A stretch of 64,000 nt of DNA from Aegilops tauschii subsp. strangulata (GCF_002575655.3 NC_053038.3:143732885-143796884); one strand, 5' to 3'; shown: positions 21,464-32,957, counted from the first letter of the stretch. Program-made: numbers and translations. Notes: generated by a model from the sequence alone, not told the origin.

Positions 21464-24400
21464 ATGCCTGTTGTAACACGTACTGGTACCTCTACCCAGC
21501 AGCAAGAAGCCGGAGCAGGAGCCAGTCAGGACCAAACCCAATGAAAAGCTCCACCACCGCCACCACCTCCAAACATGGACATGGCTCAGCTTCTCCAAGC
21601 CTTCCGAGAGGAACACCAAGCCAACACTGCAGCCCTCGAAATGATTGCTCAGGCTGTCAACTGCCAGCCGGCGGGGAACGGCAATGGATGCTCCACGTTG
21701 GCGGAGTTCAAGAAGCATGCACCACCCACCTTCATCGAGACTGCTGAACCCCTGGACGCAGACGACTGGGTCTGCACCATTGAGGATCTGCTGGAACTAG
21801 TCAGATGCACTGAGGACCGTGAGAAGGTGGCATATGCTGCTCACTGTCTCGGGGGAACTGCCAGAGCTTGGTGGGATGGCTTCAAGGCCATGCATGCTGA
21901 GCAAAACATCACTTGGAATGACTTCAAGGCAGAATTCCGCAAGGCCCACATTCCTTCCGGAATCATGGCCATCAAGAAGCGTGAATTCCGAGCCCTGAAG
22001 CAAGGAAGTAGCACTGTCAAGGAGTACATGCAGAAGTTCAGTGTTCTCTCAAGGTATGCTCCTGAGGATGTCAGCACTGATGCTGCCAAAAGGGAGCGCT
22101 TCATGGAAGGCCTTAACCAGACTCTACAGTACTCGCTTGTTGTGTGTGACTGCCCGACCTTTCCTGATCTGGTGAACAAGGCACTCATGCTTGAGGACAA
22201 GCGACGTGCTTTGGATGATACCCGTAAGCGCAAGATGATCAGCAAGGGTAGCTCCAGCAACCAGAAGCCTCGCCCGTTGCAGCCAGCCCCGGTCAAGCCA
22301 ACCTATCAGCAGCCAAGAGCCCTTGCACCCCGCACCAACTATCAGCCTCAGCAGTATGCCAACCCCAGGCCAGCTTACAACAACCCCAATAACAATGCCG
22401 GCAAGAGCGGCAACCCCAATCAAGTCACTTGCTTTGGATGTAGTCAGCCAGGACACTACTTCAAGAATTGCCCCAACAAGATGCCCGACGCCTCGCGCCC
22501 CAATGCGCAGAACCCAGGACAAGGCCGCGGAATGCCACCAAGGAACCAAGCTCCCCGCATCCCGCCATACAATGGCAAGGGTCGTGTGAATCATGTCACT
22601 GCAGAAGAAGCCCAGGAAGACCCGGACGTCGCGCTGGGTACGTTCCTTGTCAACTCAGCACCTGCAACTGTCTTGTTTGATTCTGGAGCCACGCATTCAT
22701 TTGTCACCCAAAAGTTTGCATTAGAGAGTGGCATGACCCCTACACCCCTGAATAACCCTATGGTGGTACAAACCCCCAGAGCAGAGATGAGAGCCAAGAT
22801 AGGATGTAAAGGAGTCGGGATTGTCATTAATGGGGTAGACTTCCTAGCAGACCTTATCATCTTAAGATCGCAAGGCTTGGATGTGATCTTAGGAATAGAT
22901 TGGCTCATCAAGCACCAAGGCTTGTTAGATTGTGTCAACCGGACATTCACCATGACCATTGACCAAGGAGTCGAAGTTAAATTTGCCTCCAACCCCTCCT
23001 CTGCTCAAGCCAACCAAGTCAACCGTCTGACTGAAGTTGGATTGGAGCAAGTGCCGGTAGTATGCGAATACCCCGATGTCTTTCCTGATGAGCTACCGGG
23101 AATGCCTCCTAACCGAGACATTGAGTTCATCATCGAGCTCATGCCCGGAGCAGGACCCATCTATAATAAGCCTTATAGAATGGGATCGGAGGAGTTAGCA
23201 GAATTAAAGAGGCAACTAGAAGAGCAGTTGAGGAAGGGATTTATCCGCCCTAGTGCCTCCCCTTGGGGATCACATGTTCTGTTTGTGGCAAAGAAGGACG
23301 GTACCATCCGCTTGTGCATTGACTACCGCTCCCTCAATGAAGTTACAATCAAGAACAAGTATCCACTTCCCAAGACTGAAGATCTGTTTGATCAACTCAA
23401 TGGGGCCAAGGTGTTCTCCAAGGTCGACCTCAGATCTGGGTACTACCAGCTAAAAATCAGACCCCAAGATATTCCGAAGACGGCATTTGTAACCAGATAT
23501 GGCATGTATGAGTGCACGGTCATGTCCTTTGGATTGACCAATGCCCCAGCTTACTTCATGTATCTCATGAATAAGGTCTTCATGGAATATTTGGACAAGT
23601 TTGTCGTTGTCTTCATTGATGACATTCTTGTCTTCTCGAAGACGGAAGAAGAGCACGAGCAACACTTGAGGATGGTCCTAGACAAGCTTTGAGAGCACCA
23701 ACTGTACGCCAAGTTCAGCAAGTGCGAATTTTGGCTGCATGAGGTTGGATTCTTGGGTCATAAATTGACTGCCAAAGGATTGTCATTGGATCCCACCAAG
23801 ATTCAAGCCGTGACTGAATGGCAAACCCCGAGCAATGTGAAGGAAGTCAGAAGCTTCCTCGGACTCGCGGGATATTACCGCAAGTTCGTTGAAGAATTCT
23901 CAAGCATTGCTCGACCCATGACCCAGCTCTTGAAGAAGGACAAGAAGTTTGAATGGACGCCGAAGTGCGAAGAAAGCTTCCAGGAGCTGAAGAAGAGATT
24001 GACCACCGCCCCAGTTCTGGCCACACCTGATATTCACAAAGAATTTGTGATATATTGTGATGCGTCGAGAGCCGGGCTTGGAGGTGTTCTTATGCAAGAA
24101 GGCAGAGTCGTAGCATATCTTTCCAGACAGCTACGTCCTCACGAAGAAAACTACGCTACTCATGACCTTGAGTTGGCAGCTGTAGTTCATGCCCTGAAAA
24201 CATGGCGACATTACCTCCTAGGGAAGCGGTGTGAGATATACACGGATCACAAAAATCTGAAGTATATTTTCACTCAGAACGGATTGAACATGAGGCAGAG
24301 AACATGGCTAGAATTGATCAAGGATATGATCTCAGTGTTCAATACCACCCTGGAAAGGCTAATGTGGTAGCAGATGCATTAAGCAGAAAGGCTTATTCCT

Positions 24401-25950
24401 TGAATGCTATGCTTAAGGAAAAGCTACCTGCCTTGTATGAAGAACTTGAAAGCTTCGGGTTGGACCTGGTTGCACCAGGATTCTTGGCCAACCTCGAAGT
24501 CAAGCCTACCCTGATGGATGATGTTAAGGAAGCTCAGAAGGGACACGAAAGTATTGAAGGCATCAAGAGGAAGATCAAGGCAGGCAAGGCCCCAGGATTC
24601 TCAGAGGATGAGCTAGGAATTGTGTGGTTTGGGAATCGCATTTGCGTACCCAACAAGGTTGAGCTCAAGAACTTGATCTTGCAAGAAGCTCATGACACCC
24701 CATATTCCATCCATCCTGGAGGGACCAAGATGTATCAAGACCTAAAGGAAAGATTTTGGTGGCACAGGATGAAAAGAGAGATTGCCACCTATGTTGCAAA
24801 GTGTGATGTATGCCAAAGGATCAAGGCTGAATATCAGCGACCTGCTGGAATGCTGCAACCACTCAAGGTTCCCGAGTAGAAATGGGATAAAGTTGGAATG
24901 GATTTCATCACTGGACTACCTAGGTCAAACAAGGGACATGACTCCATCTGGGTCATAGTCGATCATTTGACCAAAGTAGCCCATTTCATTCCTGTTAAGA
25001 CTACCTATGATGGCAACCAGCTGGCAACCCTTTACATCAACAGAATTGTAAGCCTTCATGGTGTTCCTAAGGAGATTTTGTCAGATCGAGGGACCCAGTT
25101 TACCTCAAGGTTCTGGAAGAAGTTCCAAGAGGCTATGGGAACCAAGTTTTCCTTCAGCACTGCTTTCCACCCACAGACCGGAGGTCAGACAGAATGAGTG
25201 AATCAGATACTCGAAGACATGCTCTGAGTCCGTGTCTTAGCACATGGAGCTAAGTGGGAAGACTGCCTCCCTTTTGTCGAGTTCTCCTATAACAACAGTT
25301 ACCAGTCAAGCCTTCAAATGGCACCATTTGAGGTGTTATACGGACGGAAGTGCCGCACACCACTCAATTGGTCAGAAACCGGAGAAGGACTAGTATTTGG
25401 GCCCGATATCCTCCGTGAAGCGGAAGAGCAAGTTCAGCTAGTCAGAGAGCAACTGAAGACCGCCAAGTTGAGACAGAAGAGCTCTGCTGACACCCGTCGC
25501 CGACAAGTAGACTTCCAAGTCGGAGACCATGTATACATGCGAGCAACTCCTCTTAAGGGATCCAAGCGTTTCCACGTTAAGGGAAAGCTCGCACCAAGAT
25601 TTATCGGCCCCTTCGAGATCACCGCACGACGTGGAGAAGTGGCTTACCAGTTGGAACTGCCACCTGAACTATCCGATGTGCACAGCATATTCCACGTGTC
25701 ACAACTCCGGAAGTGTCTCCAAGTTCCAGACAAGCCTGATCTTTACAAGGACGTCGATCACCAAGCCATTGAACTTCAGCCTGATTTGACCTACCGTGAG
25801 AGGCCCATCTGCATTTTGGATGAGGATGAACGACGCACTCGAAGCCGCACCATCAAGTACTTCAAGGTCCAGTGGAGCAACAACACTGAAGCAGAAGCAA
25901 CCTGGGAACATGAAGACTACCTTAGATCCGAGTTTCCCGATCTATTTTAA
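21464..25950 (+). pseudogene. gag-pol: Gag-pol polyprotein, Ty3/gypsy, broken
   Basis: Homology to gag-pol runs from ATG 21464 to TAA after DYLRSEFPDLF. Domains in order are gag ([31 protein letters not shown]), zinc knuckle [14 protein letters not shown] near 22432, protease DSGATHSF near 22680 and LGIDWL near 22893, reverse transcriptase with [11 protein letters not shown] near 23610, RNase H ([11 protein letters not shown] near 24055), integrase zinc region and core (MDFITGLPRS, SDRGTQFTS), and a chromodomain-like tail (RTIKYFKVQW...EATWEHEDYL). It is interrupted by TGA at 21542-21544, TGA at 23690-23692, a frameshift near 24325, TAG at 24877-24879, and TGA at 25195-25197 and 25225-25227. 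The intact inner element has Arg or Trp at the last four stop positions. It is about the normal full length, so it decayed by point mutation rather than deletion. Confidence 0.93.
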
Positions 25951-25962
25951 GGCCTAGTTTTG

Positions 25963-26000
25963 GAATCTCATGGACGAGATTCTTGTAAGGGGGGTAGGTC
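25963..26000 (+). other. Pre-PPT motif and polypurine tract, outer element
   Basis: GAATCTCATGGACGAGATTC (25963-25982) is followed by AAGGGGGGTAGG (25987-25998), the likely plus-strand primer, just before the 3' LTR. The tract is nearly identical to that of the 43885-55996 element. Confidence 0.8.
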
Positions 26001-27728
26001 TATCACACCCTGCATTTTGTAACATGTCATTTGCATTAATAAAGCATGAAAATTTGGACCAACAAAAACTTTTGCATTATTTGGCTTTTTATTTTGGAGT
26101 TGTTTTCTCTCTGTGATTTTCAAGTGCTCTTTAAAGTCAACTACTCCACCTTATATAATTCATCCCTTTGCTCCAAACTTCTGCCCAATGATCATACCAT
26201 GTGTATAGTGCAATATAGTATTTTATTACAAAAATACTTTGGCCAAAAAGTATTTTCAAAAATTAGTTTTCCAAAAAACCCTGAATTGAGGTTTGCACTA
26301 CAAGCACTTGATTTGGGGTATGAAAAATATTTCAAAGACTATATTTGAAACCTATTAGATATAGGATTCCCATAAACCACAAAAATATAATTTTAAAAGG
26401 TATTTTCCTATTTATTTAAAAGCTTTTTATTAAGACCAGAAATTGTCTTTAATAGGGAAAAATTATTTTATTGTTTCAAAAATATTTGACAAAAATCAGG
26501 GAAACTCAATGGACATATAACTTCCATATATAAGAGTTTCAACACATGGTCATGTTCAAAATATTGGACAAAACCTCCCAAAACCATTTCTGCCCATTTC
26601 AAGGATTTGAAATATTTCTAAAGGAAATATTTTCATAAAAATCCAAGGAAAATCCAGCAAGTCACAAATGCATATTGTGATCACCTTGGAAAGCCTCATG
26701 TCAATCAAGATCATTTTGGTTCACCAAAATGCCCCAAAACCCTCTCTGACCAGAATCAAATTTGAACAAGTTTGTACTACAAACTTTCTCTCCTTGACTC
26801 CAACTTTTGTGAGCATGTTCACATGACCAAATGAGGCCACTAAACCAAGTGGTTCATCAAGGGGAAGTGATTTGCTCAACTAGATCTACACAAGTTCATT
26901 TATGCTAATTCCTAGGGTTTACAAAAGTTGCATTGGCAACTTTGCCCAACTAAGCTCCAAATTGGTGGAAGGCCCTAATTATATGTGTCATTTCACCCTG
27001 TGGAGTCTCATGGCAAATGGAAATCATTTACTTGCCCAAACCATTATCAAACACCTTCTGACACTTTTCCAAAATGCCATTTTTGACCTCTTCCACTAAT
27101 CTCCATGGGCTCAACTTTGTACTACAGCTTCTCCTGGCCCTCTTCTACCCCCAGTAACTTTCCCCTGGCCATTTCTCAATGATTGAGGGGGTGAAACACC
27201 CCCATTTACCTCCCTGGACAGTAGCTTCTCTCTCTCCCTCAACCTCCCTCCTCACTCCAGTGGCCACCCAGGGCATCCAAAGCCCCTCCCCCTTTCTTTA
27301 CTACACCCTAGAGCCACCAGACATATTTGGACGCGCCCACCTGACCTAAAAAAATGCCATGGCATGCCATTTGCACGCTCCAGAGCATGCTACAGTGCGG
27401 CCAGGCACTGTAGCCGCCCCTTGCCAACCACTCCCGGCCACCTCGGGCCTCCCCGGCGCGCCCGGCGATGCGCCTCGATGTCTGCGTCATGCCACACCTC
27501 TGTCCCCCTCCTTCCTCTTCCTCCTGTCGCCCAGCTCGCACGCGCGCCGGCCGCCCGAGCGCACCAGTGAGCGCGCTCATACACGCGGTGCCCGGGCCCC
27601 CTGCTTTCCCTCTCTTCTCTCCCCTCGCCCTAGACCAACCGCACGAGCACCCCAGACACGTCCACGTGACCCACGGCAATGGCAACGACCTCACCGGCGC
27701 ATGGGTCCACGGCAAGCCCTGGCCCGGC

Positions 27729-27735
27729 TATATAA
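27729..27735 (+). promoter_or_regulatory. TATA box of the outer 3' LTR
   Basis: TATATAA in GGCTATATAAGACC, the same as at 3902-3908. It would drive transcription through the LTR exons and on into the flanking host DNA beyond 30299. Confidence 0.75.
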
Positions 27736-27963
27736 GACCTCCCCGAGCTCTCCTCTCCTCACCACTCGCCCTCTGCACCACCAAATAATCCTCCTGCACC
27801 CCCAGTTCCTGTCTAGAGCCGCCCGAGGTCGAGATCGAGCTCGAGCTCCGCCGCTTCGGCTCACCGGAGTTCGCGAGGTACAGGCCTCCCCCGCTCCTCT
27901 GCCTCGATCTGGAACCCCCGAGCACCCCTGATCATTTCCCCTTTCTCCCTGCTTCTTTTGCAG

Positions 27964-28130
27964 CTGGAAACGGCCGGAACCGTCGATGCCCGAAGCTCCT
28001 CCGCCGCGTGACCTCGTCGTCGGCAAACCAGGCCACCCCGGTGACCGCAACCACCTCCACCCGAACGGCGACTCGACGCTGAGTCCAGCCGTACCCTCGG
28101 CCGACCTCGCCGTGCCCTGTATCGATGCCG
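27964..28130 (+). CDS. LTR-encoded spliced ORF, start exon (outer 3' LTR)
   Basis: An 86-bp intron (27878-27963, GAG/GTACAG to TTTTGCAG) precedes this exon. ATG 27986 opens 48 codons beginning MPEAPPPRDLVVGKPG, and the exon ends in phase 1 at 28130 before GTGAGC. If unspliced, the frame runs only 11 more codons to TAG. The peptide is Pro-rich and not recognised. The 5' LTR copy (4141-4307) keeps the splice sites but has ACG for ATG. Exon status is inferred from strong splice signals and conserved phase. Confidence 0.45.
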
Positions 28131-28724
28131 GTGAGCTTGCCGACCCTCTGTCGCAGGGTTAGGGATGACAGGCGGGCCCCGCCTGTCAGCCTCTCCTATC
28201 CATCGCCCGTCTCTTTCTCTCGATGACGCCTGGGCCCCGCCCGTCAGGTTTAAACCTGGCGCGCGCGCGTGCACCAGTGCGCTGGGCCGCCTCTCTGGCT
28301 GGGCTTGCTGCGCTGCGGCTGTTCTGGCCCAGCAGGCAGAGAGCCCTTCTCCTTTTTCTTTTCTGTCAAACTTGTAAAAATTCCACAGGATTAAATATTC
28401 ATCAAAATGCAATAATTCAAACTCCCATATTTTTCTAAAAATCCCACCTATTTAATGGTATAACCTTCATTCATGTCCAACCAACTTTTATGTATTGTTC
28501 ATATTCAAATTCAAATTTGAATATATTTAAACCCCTCTGAAAATCCATTTCATCTATTCAGCTACTCCAAGTCCAAAACTAGGAATTTTCCCCTTCTTAG
28601 TTTTCACCCTAGAATTTAACAAAAATGAGTTTACATTTTTCTGAGCACTTTGGTTTTTCTGTTTTATTATTGCCTTATTTTTCTCATTATTATTTTGCGA
28701 TGATATATTGCGTTGCTGACGAAG

Positions 28725-28772
28725 GAGTTGGACCAGAAGACTTTGAAGACCCAGAAGACTTTGTTGAGCCAG
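28725..28772 (+). CDS. LTR-encoded spliced ORF, acidic exon (outer 3' LTR)
   Basis: This segment encodes VGPEDFEDPEDFVEP and leaves in phase 1 at CCAG/GCAAGC, a GC-type donor. The left border is uncertain: GACGAAG ending at 28724 would keep the phase-1 frame but lacks a strong pyrimidine tract. The 5' LTR has an in-frame 18-bp shorter version, and the putative acceptor there is changed (GATG for GAAG). It resembles the acidic exon of the inner LTR in composition, phase and donor type although the LTRs are unrelated in sequence. Confidence 0.42.
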
Positions 28773-29969
28773 GCAAGCAGCCCTTTGACCATGTCTATGA
28801 AACCCTTTTTATGCATTTCATATAGCACTTTATTATTGTTGCATCGGAATCATGATGAGATGGTAGCCACTTTGGTGGGTTGCCTTCATTTCCTCCTTTT
28901 TGATACTTGCATTGTGCACGACCCTACCTTCCTATGAGAGTTATGCAGGTGGGAGTAGATAGGATGCTAAAGGAGATGCTACGCAAATGGGGTGGGTATA
29001 TGCATGGTGACGGAGACAAAGTATTTTCAAAAGACTTTTTCGAAAACCCCGTCGGGTGCCACTTATGCCCGAGGGAGATTATGAGAGGGGTAACCACTTG
29101 ATGATGAAGTGGTGTACCGAGGCAAGTGTGTGTGTTGTTTTCGAAAATGGATTAGATTTAAGATTTGTCGACTGTCCCAACCTTACATGCGCAACCACTC
29201 TACCCTTATATGGGGAAGGGCATTATACCTAGGCCGATACTAGCTTGGAGCCCGCATTACTAGTGACGGGAGAGTCATTGTTGCGCTCTCTCAGGACGGG
29301 GTCATGCCAGGTAGGGCGGCCATGACTGTTTTCACAGGGCACCGGACACACCGTTGGTACCCCGTGCTTGTGGTATGTGATGAATATGGGAGCGACACTC
29401 CACAATTTTAAGATGGGAAATGTTGAGCACGGGGGTTACTACCAATCGAGTGGACTCTATGTTAGTGTCGTCTAGGGAAAGATAGTGATCGGGTGCTTAC
29501 CCCGAGTACTTGAGGTACCGCGGGTCGTGGATGACATGGAAGTTCCCCAGATCTTGTGGGTAAAGTGTGCAACCTCTGCAGAGTGTAAAACTATTCGAAT
29601 AGCCGTGTCCATGGTCAAGGACAGTTGGGCGGTGCTGCTTAAACTACGTCCAGAGTTTTACAAACCACGTGTGTGTGTGTTGATAAGACTATTTGGGTTA
29701 AGTCAGATGGCTTGACACGATGATCAAGTTGGATTGGTGTCCAACTCCGCTTATGTTGATATCTGTAACTTGTTCATATGGATGTCTGTACTCTCATGAT
29801 GCATACTTTACATGTTGATAGATCATGTCATTGCACGCAAAACTAGCTTTCTACAAACTACCTACTTAGTGCTATATCATTGCATCATTGTGCCCTGTTC
29901 CAATCTTGGGTTGCTTGCGAGTACATTCAAAGTACTCATTGGCTTGCCACTGGTAATTTAATTGGCCAG

Positions 29970-30025
29970 GCATGGAAGAACAGGAGTTCGAAGAAGAGTT
30001 CTTTGGAGACGAACATGCGAACTAG
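29970..30025 (+). CDS. LTR-encoded spliced ORF, terminal exon (outer 3' LTR)
   Basis: After the acceptor GGCCAG (ending at 29969) a phase-1 reading gives MEEQEFEEEFFGDEHAN and TAG at 30023-30025. The 5' LTR copy begins at 19878 and differs in the last residue (T for N). It is highly acidic and has no recognised domain. Confidence 0.45.
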
Positions 30026-30299
30026 GACGTTTCCCAGTCAGAATGCCTGTAGGGTTAAGGCAGATGGCATGGGTTTTATTTATCGACAAAGATTTCCGCT
30101 GCTTAAGTTTATTTGGTATTCAGCCCTTGTGGCTTTATCTATGTAAGACTTGACCATAATGGTCATAATTTGTGTAAGACGATATGTATGGATGTAAGAC
30201 TCTTGTTATCCAGCTTCTGTGTGTTCAGTGAGCATTGATCTCTGGGATCACTGTACACGTGCATTCGGTGATCACGACATATGAGTCGGGGTCCCCACA

Positions 30300-30304
30300 G
30301 CCGG
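30300..30304. repeat. Target-site duplication GCCGG, right copy
   Basis: GCCGG follows the terminal CA of the 3' LTR and matches 2156-2160. Confidence 0.93.
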
Positions 30305-31062
30305 CAAGGCCGTCAAGGGCCCCCTGTTTGGGTTGCCGGCGGGAGTGGTCCCACTGAGCAATAACTCTCGCCAGTCCGCCATCATCGCCATAATGCCGGA
30401 CTTCAACGCGCACGGCCTTGACCCATCCTGGGCCGAGCTGCCAGCGGAGAAGGTGCAGGAGTTCTTCGACACTTCGTCAGAAGCTTACATCCGCGATGAG
30501 CCGCTGCTCATCCAAGACACCACCCAGGCGGAGCTAGACTACATCACCGCCAGGACGGCGGAGGCGGCGCTCGCCAGGGAGGCCGGCAGCGCTGGCGGCG
30601 TGGAGGACGTGGCCGAGGCGGCCGCGGAGGAGAGGGAGCTCGCCCAGTGGGCAGAGTCTGCCGAGGAGGCTAGCGGCGACAACGCCGAGGCCCCCCTTGT
30701 TGAAGATGCGGGCGATGAGTCGTCCGAAGAGGAGGTCGAGGTGAACGATCCCCCGGTCGCGGGGAGGCAGCGCGTCCTGAGGCGGGCCAGGTCTGGTGAG
30801 CCGGTCCGGGCCCGCAGGATCATGCAGCAGCAGCCGCGCTAGGGGCAGCTCGTGCACAAGACGAGGGCAATGAAGGCCGCGGTAGCGACGAAGGTGGCGA
30901 AGGCCGCGGTGGCGAAGAGGAAGGCCACTGCTTCCTCCTCGTCCAACCGGTACCGGACCACATCTCCTTCCCCTTCAGGCAACACCTTGGAGGCCGTGTT
31001 TGACCTGGATCCTTCAGCCCGGCGAGGAAGAGGAAGCTAATGGAGGAGGGGGTGGAGGAGGA
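30305..31062 (+). pseudogene. Gypsy-type transposon protein, middle part, broken
   Basis: This continues the host-element protein from 2160 in the same frame across the insertion. Blocks include FGLPAGVVPLSNNSRQS, MPDFNAHGLDPSWAELPAEK and a long Ala/Glu-rich acidic segment. One stop (TAG at 30840-30842) interrupts it; the frame then continues through a Lys/Ala-rich stretch to TAA near 31038. A possible donor (GTAAGTAT) lies at about 31063. Similar plant proteins have this acidic linker between the globular domain and a coiled coil. The function is not known. Confidence 0.65.
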
Positions 31063-31144
31063 GTAAGTATTTCACCCCCCGCATCATCTCGTGACGTCAC
31101 TCTAATGTTATCCTTCTTTGATTTGGTGTTATCTTCACACGGAC

Positions 31145-32957
31145 ATGGAGACGCTGGCCCAGAGGGTGGCGTAGAGGGCCAAGGCCTCGATGGGCGACAA
31201 GCCCCCGGCAGGTACTTCGCATACGCCATTGCTGGTGGATAGCAGCCCGGACAGTAGCCCCCGGCGTAGCCCCCGCTTCAGTCCCCAGCGTAAGCTCATC
31301 ACTTGCTCCTCCATTGATGAACTCTGGGGTGTGAATCTTTGACGCTGATCTTGCCGGGTATGCAGGAGAAGAACGGCAGCAGGAGGAGCCGCCGTGGGCC
31401 ACCCCCAACACGCCGGCCCTCTCGACCACGCCGCCCCAAGGGGCATCCCCGGCAAGGGCATCCACCACCGAGCCCACGCATATGGAAGAGGAGGAGGGGA
31501 ACTTGGGTGCCGGGGATTCTGCCTCGGCAACAAATGCTGGCGGGGAGGGTGCCACTTCTTCCAAGCCCGGTGTAGGTTAGTCGTTTGCTTCCCGTCCCTT
31601 TTCTTTCTTCTTATTTTTGAACCTTGACCTTGGCTCTGTTTCATTCCCCTTCTTGGTATCCAGACCCTTCCTCGGCGGACCGGGAGGACATTGACACTGT
31701 CATCGGGGAGGTCGCCAAGGACGCCGAGGCCGAGGCCGACAGGATCGCCACCGGGGAGGCCGCCAAGACTGCCGCTGAAGAGGCCGCTAAGGGGCCTGCC
31801 GGGGAGGCCGGCAAGGACGCTGCTGAGGAGGCCGGCAAGGCCGCTGCCGAGGAGGCCGGCAAGGCCGCTGCCGAGGAAGCCGGCACGGGGCCTGCCGGGG
31901 AGGGGGTGGTTGACGACCAACCTTCCTCCTCCGCTGCCTCTGGCTCGGGCAAGTACCTGAAAGTGAGCGATGACATGTTCGTCCACCTCCCAGTGACGGC
32001 GAGCACCAGGGCACCCACCGAGGGGAGGTGTTCGATGATGACGTGCTCGCCGCCGCCGGGCTTGAGGTTGTTGACGAACCGAGCGCCGGTGGCCGCGGTT
32101 CCCAGGAGGAGCAGCTCCTTCGGGCCATGAGCGCCAACTTCTAGAAGCTCCAGGCGCTTCATCGTGCCCGCCTGGACAAGGCAAAGTCTAGGATTGCGGC
32201 GGTGGACAAGGCGGAGATGGATCTCGCGGGGCGCGTCGCCGAGACGCAGGCCTGGTTCCGCCAGGCCCACGAGGAACTAAAGGTTGCCCAGGATCTGCTG
32301 GCCAAGCGCAAACATGATCTTATGCTGCAGCAGGCCGCTCAGCACCAGCACCAGGCCAAGCTGAACTCCCAGGAGGAGGACCTTGCCTCTCGTGAGGAGG
32401 CGCTCGCCGCCACCCTCAACGGCAAGGATGAGTAGGTCAAGAAGCTTGCCATGCAGCAGACCCAAGAGCTCGAGCAGAGGCATAAGGAGGCACTCAATGC
32501 TCAGGCCCAGGTCCATGCCGGCAAGGTGAAGGAGCTGGAGGTGGAGCGGGATGGGCTGAAGGATCAGGTCCTGGAGCTGGCGAAGGAGAAGGACACGCTC
32601 AATAGCGCTTTGGTGGATGCACAGGCTGCAGTCCTCGGCAAGGCCAATCTGCTCTCCAAGGCCAACGACTCCATCAAAGACCTGATGCTGAAGCTGGAGG
32701 GTCTTGAGGGGAGTCTTTCAAAGGTCAGGGCCCGGGAAGAGACCCTGCCAAGGACCTGGAGGAGGAGAGGCAGCTGCGGAGGAATGACGCCGCTGAACAC
32801 AAGGAGTACGCGGAGGGCATAAACCGTTGGGTCGGCCGCCTTGCCGATGTCGAACGCAGGATCACCATGAAGCTCGCTACCATGGGGATGCCGAATGTGA
32901 GGTACGCCCCGGAGCCTAACGTGAGTCCCAACGCCAAACTGACCCTGTTCTTCGAAG
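31145..32957 (+). pseudogene. Gypsy-type transposon protein, C-terminal exons with coiled coil, broken
   Basis: At least three exon-like blocks are seen. The block around 31145-31290 ends before GTAAGCTC. The next runs from about 31365 (after GTATGCAG) to about 31570 and ends before GTGTAGG. The last starts after GTATCCAG at about 31664. This last block encodes a short Ala/Glu repeat (units like EEAGKAAA, about 31745-31890) and then a long heptad-rich coiled coil (about 32150-32830; blocks AEMDLAGRVAETQAWFRQAH, EVERDGLKDQVLELAKEK). Several stops and frame changes occur (for example TAG at 32433-32435), so it is not functional. An antisense frame of 349 codons across it (31135-32184) is a GC shadow. 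Confidence 0.6.

Larger units (their letters stand above)
2161..30299 (+). mobile_element. Outer Ty3/gypsy LTR retrotransposon (chromovirus-like), decayed
   Basis: The element is bounded by LTRs starting TGTCACACCCTG (the 3' copy starts TATCAC) and ending GGGGTCCCCACA, with matching GCCGG duplications outside. The order is 5' LTR (split by a second element), tRNA-Met-type primer site at 20212, an extra ORF at 20371-21138, gag-pol at 21464-25950, purine tract at 25987, and 3' LTR from 26001. Domain order in gag-pol is gag, zinc knuckle, protease, reverse transcriptase, RNase H, integrase and a chromodomain-like tail. This is the Ty3/gypsy order, and the tail suggests the Tekay/Del chromovirus clade (inference). 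After removing the 14.04-kb nested element it is about 14.1 kb long. The several stops and one frameshift mean it can move only if another copy supplies proteins. Confidence 0.95.
26001..30299 (+). repeat. Outer element 3' LTR
   Basis: A complete 4,299-bp LTR starting TATCACACCC (TG mutated to TA) and ending GGGGTCCCCACA. It has an AT-rich U3, the TATA box at 27729-27735, and a four-exon transcription unit: exon 1 to 27877, exon 2 at 27964-28130, an acidic exon ending at 28772, and a last exon at 29970-30025. It is the least rearranged reference copy for this LTR in the window. Confidence 0.95.

Noticed and set aside
31135..32184. 349-codon antisense frame over the host element exons
   Set aside because: It mirrors the Ala/Glu repeat and GC-rich exons; no domain, and it crosses the plausible intron borders on the sense strand.
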